From Opitutaceae bacterium (GTDB lineage: Bacteria; Verrucomicrobiota; Verrucomicrobiia; Opitutales; Opitutaceae), in NCBI GenBank assembly GCA_024233285.1, contig JACKPU010000005.1, forward strand, positions 124,001 to 188,000: a stretch of 64,000 nucleotides of DNA, given 5' to 3'. Below the pieces are notes generated by a model. It was not told the origin of the DNA. It saw only the letters and a program-made list of their open reading frames with translations, and did no database searches. Position 1 is the stretch's first letter. Each line of letters begins with the position of its first letter. This document shows, one piece after another, positions 9,002-24,322 of the stretch. Position numbers and translations under genes: made by a program.

Positions 9002-9030
9002 GATCTCGTTACCAAACACTTAAACTGCCT

Positions 9031-9059
9031 CGCCGAGGCCTCTTTCGGGGGCCTCGGCG
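9031..9059 (+). terminator. Strong hairpin after tuf (partial terminator or processing site)
   Basis: A perfect 10-bp stem, CGCCGAGGCC (9031-9040) with GGCCTCGGCG (9050-9059), around a nine-base loop. It lies 29 bases after the tuf stop and 25 bases before tRNA-Trp. No T-run follows (TGGTCGTCT), so it is not a full intrinsic terminator. Reduced read-through or a tRNA/mRNA processing signal are both possible. Confidence 0.6.
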
Positions 9060-9084
9060 TGGTCGTCTAAAAACACTATCGCAC

Positions 9085-9160
9085 AGGGGTGTAGCTCAAT
9101 TGGTAGAGTAGCGGTCTCCAAAACCGTTGGTTGGGGGTTCGATTCCCTCCGCCCCTGCCA
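9085..9160 (+). tRNA. trnW(cca): tRNA-Trp (anticodon CCA)
   Basis: 76 bases: acceptor AGGGGTG/CGCCCCT with discriminator G and encoded CCA, D arm GCTC...GAGT, anticodon stem GCGGT/ACCGT around loop CTCCAAA (anticodon CCA), and T arm GGGGG-TTCGATT-CCCTC. The gene sits 12 bases ahead of secE, so the tRNA is most likely cut out of the tuf-secE-nusG transcript. Confidence 0.97.
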
Positions 9161-9172
9161 CTCAAACAGCAT

Positions 9173-9373
9173 ATGAAATTCTTCAGTCGGACGCGTCTCT
9201 TCTTCTCGGAAATGGTCGGCGAGCTGCAAAAGGCTTCGTGGCCCACCAAGACCGAACTGCGCGACTATACTATCGTCGTCATCACTGCGTCCGTGCTGCT
9301 GGGTGTGTTCACCAGCATCAGCGATTTTTCTCTGGTTCAATTTGTCGATCTCTTCACGCGCTTGGTCAGCTAA
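9173..9373 (+). CDS. secE: Preprotein translocase subunit SecE
   Basis: 66 residues from the ATG at 9173; the frame is open upstream, but only through tRNA-Trp. This is the minimal single-span SecE: an amphipathic N-terminal helix, the conserved block GELQKASWPTKTEL (K-x-x-WP is the family signature), then one membrane helix (about residues 33-52, IVVITASVLLGVF). It clamps SecY (encoded at 33435) in the inner-membrane translocon. It is followed 20 bases later by nusG, the usual pair. Confidence 0.96.
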   Translation: MKFFSRTRLFFSEMVGELQKASWPTKTELRDYTIVVITASVLLGVFTSISDFSLVQFVDLFTRLVS

Positions 9374-9393
9374 GCCCGTTACCCACATTGCCC

Positions 9394-9972
9394 ATGTCCG
9401 CCGAAACTTCAGTTCCCGCCACCGCCCAATGGTTCGCCCTGCACACCCTCTCCGGTCAGGAGAACAAGGTGAAGGCCTACATTGACAAGTTTACGGCTGT
9501 CGAGGAGCTGCAGGACTACATTTTCGAGGTTTTGCTTCCGACCGAGGTCGTCTCCGAGGTCAAGAACGGCAAGAAGAGCACCAAGGTGCGCAAGCTCTAT
9601 CCGGGCTACGTCTTCATCCAGATGCACCTCTATGATGGTGACGGCAAGGTGATCAACAAGCCGTGGTATTTCGTCAAAGAGGTCAACGGTGTCATCGGCT
9701 TTGTCGGCGGCGAACGTCCGGCCGCGCTCAAGCAGTCCGATGTTGATGAAATCTTCGCCCGGATCGAAGCCGCCAACGGCAAGGAAGTGCCGAAGGTGCA
9801 ATACTCTGTGGGTGAAGAGGTTAAGATCACTGACGGCGCCTTTACCAACCTCACCGGCCGCATCGATGAAATCGATCCCGAACGCGGCAAGCTCAAGATC
9901 TCTGTTTCCATTTTCGGCCGGTTTACGCCGGTCGAGCTCGAATACTGGCAGGTGCAGCGCCTCACCGAATGA
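9394..9972 (+). CDS. nusG: Transcription termination/antitermination factor NusG
   Basis: 192 residues from the ATG at 9394; an in-frame extension to 9127 only reads through tRNA-Trp and secE. The N-terminal NGN domain starts at QWFALHTLSGQENKVKAYI and includes KLYPGYVFIQM and WYFVKEVNGVIGFVGG. The C-terminal KOW domain contains GEEVKITDGAFTNLTGRIDEI. NusG binds RNA polymerase, suppresses pausing, and links it to Rho or to ribosomal protein S10. The gene lies between secE and rplK as in most bacteria. Confidence 0.97.
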   Translation: MSAETSVPATAQWFALHTLSGQENKVKAYIDKFTAVEELQDYIFEVLLPTEVVSEVKNGKKSTKVRKLYPGYVFIQMHLYDGDGKVINKPWYFVKEVNGVIGFVGGERPAALKQSDVDEIFARIEAANGKEVPKVQYSVGEEVKITDGAFTNLTGRIDEIDPERGKLKISVSIFGRFTPVELEYWQVQRLTE

Positions 9973-10040
9973 CGCGTCGCCTCTCTGACACCTCCGCTAT
10001 TAAACGCATCATCCACTGAACACCCGCCACACCCACTCAC

Positions 10041-10466
10041 ATGGCTAAGAAGATTCAAGGTTATATCCGCCTCCAACTGCCCGCCGGCGCGGCCAATCCT
10101 GCGCCCCCGGTCGGCCCCGCGCTTGGCGCGCAAGGCGTCAACATCATGGCGTTCTGTAAAGAGTTTAACGCCAAGACCAAGGACCAGAACGGCATGATCC
10201 TGCCCGTCGTAATCACGGTTTACACGGACAAGAGCTTCACCTTCATCCTCAAGTCCCCCCCGGCGGCGGTCCTCCTTAAGAAGGCCGCCAATATCGCCTC
10301 GGGCTCCGCCACTCCCAACAAGGAGAAGGTCGGCAAGGTCACCCGCAAGCAGCTGGCCGAAATTTACAAGATCAAGGCCAAGGATCTGAACGCCAACGAC
10401 GAAGAAGCTGGCATCAAGATCATCGCCGGCACCGCCCGCAACATGGGCCTGGAGGTCGTTGACTGA
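10041..10466 (+). CDS. rplK: 50S ribosomal protein L11
   Basis: 141 residues, normal length. The N-terminus GYIRLQLPAGAANPAPPVGP and the ALGAQGVNIMAFCKEFN segment match the L11 N-terminal domain. The C-terminal rRNA-binding domain ends with KAKDLNAN...IAGTARNMGLEV. L11 forms the GTPase-associated centre with L10/L12. It is followed by rplA after 65 bases that contain a hairpin. Confidence 0.97.
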   Translation: MAKKIQGYIRLQLPAGAANPAPPVGPALGAQGVNIMAFCKEFNAKTKDQNGMILPVVITVYTDKSFTFILKSPPAAVLLKKAANIASGSATPNKEKVGKVTRKQLAEIYKIKAKDLNANDEEAGIKIIAGTARNMGLEVVD

Positions 10467-10490
10467 TTTTTCTCAACCCAACCACTCAAC

Positions 10491-10519
10491 GCGGGAGTCC
10501 TTCAGGACGCTCGAACCGC
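10491..10519 (+). promoter_or_regulatory. Hairpin in the rplK-rplA gap (possible L1 autoregulatory site)
   Basis: An irregular hairpin: GCGG/CCGC, GAG/CTC and TCC/GGA stacked around a TTCA tetraloop, with extra bases only on the 3' side (CG and GAA). It ends 12 bases before the rplA start, next to the AAGGAG ribosome-binding site. L1 is known to repress its own operon by binding a bulged mRNA hairpin. The asymmetric bulges fit that idea, but the assignment is inference. Confidence 0.4.
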
Positions 10520-10531
10520 AAGGAGTAATTA

Positions 10532-11227
10532 ATGGACAAACATAGCAAACGATACGTCAACGGCACCAAAGCCGCTGATCTCACGAAAGACTACACGCTG
10601 CAGGACGCTGTCGCGGTGCTCGCCAAATTCCCGAAGGCCAAATTCGACGAGACCGTCGAACTGGCGCTTCGCCTTGGCGTCGACCCGACCGCCGGCGAGC
10701 AGATGGTCCGCGGCACCACGCCGCTTCCCAATGGCTCGGGCAAGAAGGTCCGCGTGCTCGTCTTCACCGACAATGCCCAGGCTGCGCTTGACGCCGGTGC
10801 TGATCATGCCGGCCTGCAGGACATCATGCAGAAGATCAATGAGGGCTGGCTGGACTTCGACGTCGCCATCGCGACCACCGAAGCCATGAAGCAGGTCCGC
10901 ACGCTCGCCCGCGTCCTCGGTCCCAAGGGCCTCATGCCCAATCCGAAGAGCGGCACCGTGACCGACGACATCGTCGCCGGCATCAAGGCCGTCAAGGCCG
11001 GTCGCGTTGAGTTCAAGATGGACAAGTCTGCTTGCATCGCCCTTGGCATTGGCAAGCGCTCGTTTACCGCCGAGCAACTCCTCGAAAACGCCCAGACGGT
11101 GATCGAGGCCATTGGCAAGGCCCGTCCGGCGACCTTCAAGGGCACCGGCTACATCAAAGGCATTTCCCTTTCCTCCACCATGAGCCCCGGCGTGCGTATC
11201 AACTCCGCCGAGTTCAGCAAATACTGA
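10532..11227 (+). CDS. rplA: 50S ribosomal protein L1
   Basis: 231 residues, normal length. Core signatures are FDETVELALRLGVDPTAGEQ, LPNGSGK, VLGPKGLMPNPKSGTVT and AEFSKY at the end. L1 forms the mobile L1 stalk that handles deacylated tRNA at the E site, and is a translational repressor in bacteria where this has been studied. An AAGGAG ribosome-binding site stands seven bases before the ATG. rplJ follows after 11 bases. Confidence 0.97.
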   Translation: MDKHSKRYVNGTKAADLTKDYTLQDAVAVLAKFPKAKFDETVELALRLGVDPTAGEQMVRGTTPLPNGSGKKVRVLVFTDNAQAALDAGADHAGLQDIMQKINEGWLDFDVAIATTEAMKQVRTLARVLGPKGLMPNPKSGTVTDDIVAGIKAVKAGRVEFKMDKSACIALGIGKRSFTAEQLLENAQTVIEAIGKARPATFKGTGYIKGISLSSTMSPGVRINSAEFSKY

Positions 11228-11238
11228 GGACAACGACC

Positions 11239-11730
11239 ATGAGAGCTGAAAAACAATTCCTCGTCGCCGAGGTCGAGTCCCACCTCAAGAAATCGGACTA
11301 CGTCATCCTCACCAACTTCACCGGAGTCACTGTCTCCGACGTCGCTGAACTGCGCGCTGATCTCCGGCAGGAAAATGCCGAGTTTCACGTCGTGAAGAAC
11401 AGCTCGCTGCGCGTGGCCGCCAAGGCCATGGGCCTGCCCGAGATCGACGAATCCCTCAACGGCCCGACCGCCATTGTGGTCGGTGGCGAAAACTCCGCCG
11501 GCGTCGCCAAGATCCTCAAGAAGTTCTTCGAATCGAAGCAGAAACTCGAGGTCAAGGTCGGTGTGATGGAGAAGAAACTCGTTTCGGCCGCCGAACTCGC
11601 GGCGATCGCCGATCTGCCTCCGTTCGACGCCCTCCGCGCGCAGTTCCTCAGCCTGCTTACCAGCAACGCTGCGGCGTTCGTTCGCGTCCTCGACGCCAAG
11701 GTCAAAAAAGAAGAACCCGCCACTTCCTAA
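11239..11730 (+). CDS. rplJ: 50S ribosomal protein L10
   Basis: 163 residues from the ATG at 11239; the open frame upstream to 11032 overlaps rplA and has no L10 character. Recognised by MRAEKQFLVAEVESHLKKSD, VILTNFTGVTVSDVAELR, FHVVKNSSLRVAAK and the helical C-terminus that holds L7/L12 dimers. L10 anchors the stalk to 23S rRNA beside L11. It starts 11 bases after rplA. An unusually long gap with a hairpin separates it from rplL. Confidence 0.96.
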   Translation: MRAEKQFLVAEVESHLKKSDYVILTNFTGVTVSDVAELRADLRQENAEFHVVKNSSLRVAAKAMGLPEIDESLNGPTAIVVGGENSAGVAKILKKFFESKQKLEVKVGVMEKKLVSAAELAAIADLPPFDALRAQFLSLLTSNAAAFVRVLDAKVKKEEPATS

Positions 11731-11752
11731 CCTTCAACCCAACCATTTTTGA

Positions 11753-11781
11753 AAGACTCGCGGCCTGATCGCCGCGGTCTT
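11753..11781 (+). promoter_or_regulatory. Stable hairpin in the rplJ-rplL leader
   Basis: An 11-bp stem, AAGAC-CGCGGC with GCCGCG-GTCTT, broken by one bulged T (11758) and closed by loop CTGATC. It starts 22 bases after the rplJ stop in a 148-base gap. A second, long-range pairing GGCTAG/CTAGCC lies closer to rplL. No T-run follows, so it is not a terminator. It may set the known higher expression of L12 relative to L10 (by mRNA stability or processing); that is inference. Confidence 0.5.
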
Positions 11782-11878
11782 GCAAAGCCAAAAATCCAAG
11801 AAAGCCAGGCTAGGGGATACGTCTCTTAAACGTGTTTCACCATTCGAAACCGCTAGCCGCTTCAGGAAAGTCAATACC

Positions 11879-12262
<384 letters not shown>

Positions 12263-12302
12263 TCACTTGGCCGAACTCGTTTCAAAACGTCCGATTTCTA
12301 CG

Positions 12303-12345
12303 GGGCAGGCCGTGTTTTTCCGCGGCCTGTCCTTTGCCTTTTTTC
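12303..12345 (+). terminator. Attenuator-type terminator between rplL and rpoB
   Basis: A 10-bp stem, GGGCAGGCCG (12303-12312) with CGGCCTGTCC (12323-12332, one G-U pair), followed by TTTGCCTTTTTT. It lies in the 162-base rplL-rpoB gap. In E. coli a partial terminator at the same place lowers rpoBC transcription relative to the ribosomal protein genes. Position and structure suggest the same role here. Confidence 0.75.
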
Positions 12346-12424
12346 CTACCGTTCTTTCGTCAGTTAGTCGCGCCCGTTTCTAAGGCGCGCCCTTTTCTCA
12401 TTTCTCCTCCAACCGGGTAATCAC

Positions 12425-16204
<3,780 letters not shown>

Positions 16205-16245
16205 GTCACTAACGCATCCTTTAAACGAATACAGGGAAAGCATCC

Positions 16246-20397
<4,152 letters not shown>

Positions 20398-20420
20398 TCG
20401 AAACACCTACATGATTTGCC

Positions 20421-20457
20421 AAGGGCGCGACCAGTTGGTCGCGCCCTTGTTGTTTTC
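20421..20457 (+). terminator. Intrinsic terminator of the rpoBC operon
   Basis: A perfect 12-bp stem, AAGGGCGCGACC (20421-20432) with GGTCGCGCCCTT (20437-20448), closed by AGTT and followed by GTTGTTTTC. It lies 24 bases after the rpoC stop, in the only gap of the window above 300 bases (20398-20821). Confidence 0.92.
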
Positions 20458-20472
20458 AGAGAAAGAATCTTC

Positions 20473-20501
20473 TTGTCATGCCCAGTGGCATCACCGATTC
20501 T
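20473..20501 (+). promoter_or_regulatory. Candidate promoter for a small RNA after rpoC
   Basis: TTGTCA (20473-20478), a 17-base spacer, then GATTCT (20496-20501). Five of six bases match the -35 consensus and three of six the -10 consensus, including the key A2 and T6. It falls between two terminators, where no coding frame exists. Confidence 0.35.
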
Positions 20502-20507
20502 GGCACC

Positions 20508-20584
20508 CCTCCCGCCAAAAATCGCATGTTGAGCCTAGCTCCGTGCGGTTTAACGCCCGGCCCTCGTGGCCGGGCGTTTTTTTT
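20508..20584 (+). ncRNA. Possible small RNA between the rpoC terminator and the str promoter
   Basis: About 77 bases, bounded by a candidate promoter (20473-20501) and a strong terminator (20552-20584). Besides the terminator hairpin the stretch can form a second stem: CGCA (20523-20526) with TGCG (20544-20547), enclosing GAGC/GCTC around loop CTA. No coding frame with a start is evident. Known families (6S, SRP, tmRNA) do not fit the size or sequence. The 5' end is inferred from the promoter only. Confidence 0.3.
20552..20584 (+). terminator. Second strong intrinsic terminator upstream of rpsL
   Basis: An 11-bp stem, AACGCCCGGCC (20552-20562) with GGCCGGGCGTT (20568-20578), five-base loop CTCGT, and a run of eight T (20577-20584). 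It lies 95 bases beyond the rpoC terminator. It may be a back-up terminator or the 3' end of a separate small transcript. Confidence 0.9.
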
Positions 20585-20755
20585 GTGCTGGTTTCTGAAA
20601 ATCGAGCTTGTGGAGGGGGAGGGGATTTCCTTTGTTGGTCGGCTCCCACATTTCTCGAACGCTTTTTGCGACTCCGCAGAGAGTGCAAGTCTGACTCGCG
20701 CAGCAGGTGTAAAACCTGATTTTCGCGATCCTTCATACTTTTCGCCAAAAAGTTC

Positions 20756-20783
20756 TTGCCGAGCATTTGCCGGGTGCTAGCTT
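20756..20783 (+). promoter_or_regulatory. Candidate promoter of the str/S10 operon
   Basis: TTGCCG (20756-20761), 16 bases, TAGCTT (20778-20783), 39 bases upstream of the rpsL start. Two terminators isolate rpsL from rpoC, so a promoter must lie in 20585-20821. This pair is the best I can find, but both hexamers are only partial matches to consensus. Confidence 0.4.
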
Positions 20784-20821
20784 CGTCCTCTTTTCTCCAA
20801 TTTTCACACGCAAAAAATCAC

Positions 20822-21199
20822 ATGCCGACCATCAATCAGCTCGTCCGTAAGGGCCGCCGCAAGGTTGTTGCCAAGTCGAAGTCTCCGGCTTTGGACAGCA
20901 ACCCCTTTCGCCGCGGCGTCTGCGTGCAGGTCATGACCCGCACTCCGAAGAAGCCCAACTCGGCCATCCGCAAGGTCGCCAAGGTCCGCCTGACCAATGG
21001 CACCGAAGTGATTTCCTACATCCCGGACGAAGGTCACTCCCTGCAAGAGCACTCCATCGTGCTCGTGCGCGGTGGCCGCGTGAAGGATTTGCCCGGCGTG
21101 CGTTACCACATTGTTCGTGGTGCCTTGGACGCCACCGGCGTTGAGAAGCGCCGCCGCAGTCGTTCGAAATACGGCGTCAAACGCCCGAAGGCCAAGTAA
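20822..21199 (+). CDS. rpsL: 30S ribosomal protein S12
   Basis: 125 residues from the ATG at 20822, where the family N-terminus MPTINQLVRKGR begins. Conserved decoding-site segments are TRTPKKPNSAIRKVAKVRLTNG and VRYHIVRGALDATGV. The lysine in TPKKPNS, changed in many streptomycin-resistant strains, is present. S12 monitors codon-anticodon pairing. It is the first gene of the long ribosomal cluster that continues without an evident terminator to rplQ. Confidence 0.97.
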   Translation: MPTINQLVRKGRRKVVAKSKSPALDSNPFRRGVCVQVMTRTPKKPNSAIRKVAKVRLTNGTEVISYIPDEGHSLQEHSIVLVRGGRVKDLPGVRYHIVRGALDATGVEKRRRSRSKYGVKRPKAK

Positions 21200-21220
21200 C
21201 CCTTTAATCTTATCTGAAAC

Positions 21221-21694
21221 ATGTCACGCCGTCACAGAGCCACGAAGCGCAAGGTTGCGCCTGACGCCCGCTACAACAGCCCGTTGGTCGCCCATTTGGT
21301 CAATGTCGTCATGAAAGACGGCAAGAAGAACACCGCCCAGCGCATCGTTTACGGTGCCTTCGAGAAGGTTTCCGAAAAGTTGGACAAAGGAAATCCCGTG
21401 GACCTGCTCCTCGGTGCGATGGAAAACGCGCGTCCGCGTCTTGAGGTCAAGAGCCGCCGCGTTGGTGGTGCCACCTATCAAGTGCCCGTTGAAATTTCCT
21501 TCGAGCGTCAGGAGTCTGTTGCCCTGCGCTGGCTCGTCGCCGCCGCCAACTCCCGCAAGGGTCAGCCGATGCGTGATGCGCTCGCTGCTGAGATCGTTGA
21601 CGCTTACAACAACACGGGCGTCGTCGTGAAGAAGAAGGAAGACACTCACAAGATGGCCCAGGCCAATCGCGCCTTTGCCCACCTCCGCTGGTAA
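21221..21694 (+). CDS. rpsG: 30S ribosomal protein S7
   Basis: 157 residues, normal length. Signatures: SRRHRATKRKVAPDARYNS at the start, KKNTAQRIVYGAFEKV, ALRWLVAAANSRKGQPM and the C-terminal KKKEDTHKMAQANRAFAHLRW. S7 nucleates assembly of the 30S head and in E. coli is the translational repressor of its operon. fusA begins four bases after its stop. Confidence 0.97.
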   Translation: MSRRHRATKRKVAPDARYNSPLVAHLVNVVMKDGKKNTAQRIVYGAFEKVSEKLDKGNPVDLLLGAMENARPRLEVKSRRVGGATYQVPVEISFERQESVALRWLVAAANSRKGQPMRDALAAEIVDAYNNTGVVVKKKEDTHKMAQANRAFAHLRW

Positions 21695-21698
21695 AACC

Positions 21699-23885
21699 AT
21701 GTCCGCTGCTCCCACCATTTCCATCGTCACTGAGAAGTCGAAGATTTCGCCGGCCAACGCCAAGGAACGCCCGTATCCTTTGGAGTGGACGCGCAATATC
21801 GGCATTGCCGCGCACATTGACGCGGGCAAAACCACGACGACCGAGCGTATTCTTTTTTACTCCGGCGCGGTCCACAAAATCGGTGAAGTGCACGAAGGTT
21901 CGGCCGTCACCGACTGGATGGAGCAAGAACGCGAGCGCGGCATTACGATCACGGCCGCGGCTATTTCCTGTGCTTGGGACGCTTCGACCGGTCCTTGGCA
22001 GGGTATCAAGCAGCGCATCAATATTATCGACACTCCGGGGCACGTTGACTTCACCGCCGAGGTGGAACGCTCCATGCGTGTGCTCGACGGCGCCGTCGCC
22101 GTTTTCTGCGCGGTTGCCGGTGTGCAACCCCAGTCCGAAACCGTCTGGCGTCAGGCCAACAAATACGGCGTGCCGCGCATTGCGTTCGTCAACAAGATGG
22201 ATCGCACCGGTGCCGACTTTTTCCGCGCGGTTGAAGAAATGCGCGAGAAGCTCAAGGCCAATGCGCACCCGCTGTTCCTGCCCATGGGCAAGGAAGAAAA
22301 TTTCAGCGGTTTGATCGATCTGGTCCAAGGCGTTGCTTACGTTTTCGGTGATGAAGAGGATCCGCTCGGTCTCAAGCCCCGCACCTCCGAAATCCCGGCT
22401 GAATATGCCGAGCAAGTTAAGGAATACCGCGAGAAGCTGATTGAAGCTATTTCTGATTTTGACGACGTCATCGCCGAGAAGTATCTCGGTGGCGAAGAAA
22501 TCACCGTGCAGGAGCTCCAAGTTGGTGTCCGCAAGGCCACGGTCTCGATGAAGTTCGTCGGTGCCATCCCGGGTTCTGCTTTTAAAAACAAAGGTGTGCA
22601 GCGCTTGCTCGACTGTGTCGTCAATTACCTGCCCGGTCCGCTCGACGTTCCTGCCATGAAGGGCCAGGACTCCGACGGCAACAGCGTTACCGTTGAAGTG
22701 AGCGACTCCGCCAAGCTCGCCGGTCTCGCGTTCAAGCTCTGGAGCGACCCGTTCGTCGGCAAGCTCGTGTTCTATCGTATTTACACCGGCAAGCTCCCGA
22801 AGGGCATGCCGCTCTACAATCCCCGCACCCGTCGCACCGAGCGTGTTTCCCGCCTCGTGCTCATGCGTGCCATGGACCGCGACGAAATCGACGTGGCTTA
22901 CTCCGGTGATATTTGCGCGCTCGTCGGCGTGAAAGATGTCATCACGGGTGACACGCTTTGCGACGAGGACTACGATGTCCGTCTTGAACCGCCGTCCTTC
23001 CCCGAGCCCGTTATCGCCATGTCGATCGAGCCGAACTCGAAGGCTGACCAGGAAAAGATGGGCAACGCGCTTCAACGCCTTGTGGCCGAAGACCCGACTC
23101 TCCGCGTTTCGACCGACACCGACACCGGCCAGACCATTCTGGCAGGCATGGGCGAACTCCACCTCGACATCATTCGCGATCGCATGAAGCGCGAGTTCAA
23201 GGTTGAGGCCACCTCGGGCAAGCCGCAGATCGCTTATCGCGAAACCATCACCGGGGAAGCTACCGGCGAGGGCAAATTCATCCGTCAGTCCGGCGGTAAG
23301 GGCCAATATGGTCACGCCGTGGTCAAGATTGAGCCCAATGAAAAGGGCAAGGGCGTCGAGGTTATCAACGAAATCGTTGGTGGCGTCATCCCGAAGGAAT
23401 TCATCAAGCCCACCACGGACGGCATCCTCGAAGGCGCCAACAACGGTGTCGTCGCCGGTTACCCGGTGGTCGATGTCAAGGTGCGCATCGTTGATGGTTC
23501 ATTCCACGACGTGGACTCTTCGGAACTCGCGTTTAAGATGGCCGGCATCTTCGCCTTCAAGGAAGGCATGAAGGCCGCCAACCCGATTCTCCTCGAGCCG
23601 ATCATGGCCGTTGAGGTCACTACCCCTGAAGAATATCAGGGCGACCTCATGGGCGACATCAATCGCCGCCGCGGTCAGATCCAAGGCATGGAAACCAAGG
23701 CTGGTGCCGCGATCATCACCGCGCACGTGCCGTTGGAAATGCTGTTTGGCTACGTCACCGACATTCGTTCGCTCTCCAAGGGTCGTGCGAGTGCTTCGAT
23801 CACGCCGTCGCACTTCGAGCAGGTCCCGAGCTCGCTCTTGTCCAAGATTGTTGAAGCCTCCGTCAAGGCTCCTGCCCGCACCTAA
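21699..23885 (+). CDS. fusA: Translation elongation factor EF-G
   Basis: 728 residues from the ATG at 21699. GTPase motifs are AHIDAGKTTTTERIL, RERGITITAAA (normal switch I), DTPGHVDF and NKMD. Domains II to V follow, with GELHLDIIRDRMKREF, YRETI, SGGKGQYGHAVV and GYPVVDVKV. EF-G drives translocation and ribosome recycling. A short N-terminal extension of about 25 residues precedes the first strand. Unlike EF-Tu in this genome, its effector region is canonical. tuf is not in this str operon but lies upstream with secE. Confidence 0.98.
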   Translation: MSAAPTISIVTEKSKISPANAKERPYPLEWTRNIGIAAHIDAGKTTTTERILFYSGAVHKIGEVHEGSAVTDWMEQERERGITITAAAISCAWDASTGPWQGIKQRINIIDTPGHVDFTAEVERSMRVLDGAVAVFCAVAGVQPQSETVWRQANKYGVPRIAFVNKMDRTGADFFRAVEEMREKLKANAHPLFLPMGKEENFSGLIDLVQGVAYVFGDEEDPLGLKPRTSEIPAEYAEQVKEYREKLIEAISDFDDVIAEKYLGGEEITVQELQVGVRKATVSMKFVGAIPGSAFKNKGVQRLLDCVVNYLPGPLDVPAMKGQDSDGNSVTVEVSDSAKLAGLAFKLWSDPFVGKLVFYRIYTGKLPKGMPLYNPRTRRTERVSRLVLMRAMDRDEIDVAYSGDICALVGVKDVITGDTLCDEDYDVRLEPPSFPEPVIAMSIEPNSKADQEKMGNALQRLVAEDPTLRVSTDTDTGQTILAGMGELHLDIIRDRMKREFKVEATSGKPQIAYRETITGEATGEGKFIRQSGGKGQYGHAVVKIEPNEKGKGVEVINEIVGGVIPKEFIKPTTDGILEGANNGVVAGYPVVDVKVRIVDGSFHDVDSSELAFKMAGIFAFKEGMKAANPILLEPIMAVEVTTPEEYQGDLMGDINRRRGQIQGMETKAGAAIITAHVPLEMLFGYVTDIRSLSKGRASASITPSHFEQVPSSLLSKIVEASVKAPART

Positions 23886-23903
23886 CCCGTTCTTTATATC
23901 GCC

Positions 23904-24212
23904 ATGAAAGGCCAACGCATTCGCATCAAACTCCAAGGTTTCGACTATCGTGTCATCGACCAGTCGGCCCTTGAGATCGTTGAGACCGCCAAGCGCTCCG
24001 GCGCCCGTGTCTCCGGCCCCATCCCGCTGCCTACCCGCATCGAGAAGGTCACCGTCAACCGTTCGCCGCACGTGGACAAGAAATCCATGGAGCAGTTCGA
24101 ATCCCGCACGCACAAGCGGCTCATCGACATCATTGAGCCGACTGCGCAGACCGTGGACGAACTCAAGAAACTCAACCTGCCCTCGGGCGTAGACATCACG
24201 ATCAACGTATAA
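23904..24212 (+). CDS. rpsJ: 30S ribosomal protein S10
   Basis: 102 residues, normal length. KGQRIRIKLQGFDYRVID, SGARVSGPIPLPTRIEKVTV and TVDELKKLNLPSGVDITI identify it. S10 is part of the 30S head and also acts as NusE in antitermination with NusG. It starts 18 bases after fusA, so the str and S10 operons are physically joined here. The usual S10-operon leader position is displaced: a structured gap follows rpsJ instead. Confidence 0.97.
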   Translation: MKGQRIRIKLQGFDYRVIDQSALEIVETAKRSGARVSGPIPLPTRIEKVTVNRSPHVDKKSMEQFESRTHKRLIDIIEPTAQTVDELKKLNLPSGVDITINV

Positions 24213-24245
24213 ACTCTTTAACTCCATAGTTAGACAGTTGCCCAT

Positions 24246-24311
24246 GTGCGCCTGACGCACCGCTGGAGCCCCTGACTAATGTAGGTCGTTAAACGGAAAC
24301 TCTCCACCTAC
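24246..24311 (+). promoter_or_regulatory. Structured leader before rplC
   Basis: The 110-base gap between rpsJ and rplC can fold into a hairpin GTGCG/CGCAC (24246-24260, loop CCTGA) and a longer one GTAGGT (24281-24286) with ACCTAC (24306-24311) that ends 11 bases before the rplC start. L4-dependent control of the S10 operon is known in gammaproteobacteria but uses a different leader. A comparable role here is inference. No terminator-type T-run is present. Confidence 0.4.
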
Positions 24312-24322
24312 CGCTTAGCCTT

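Noticed and set aside
7778..9019. A 413-codon open frame on the minus strand opposite tuf.
   Set aside because: It mirrors the codon bias of tuf exactly, has no recognisable protein motif, and similar mirror frames lie opposite rpoB, rpoC and fusA.
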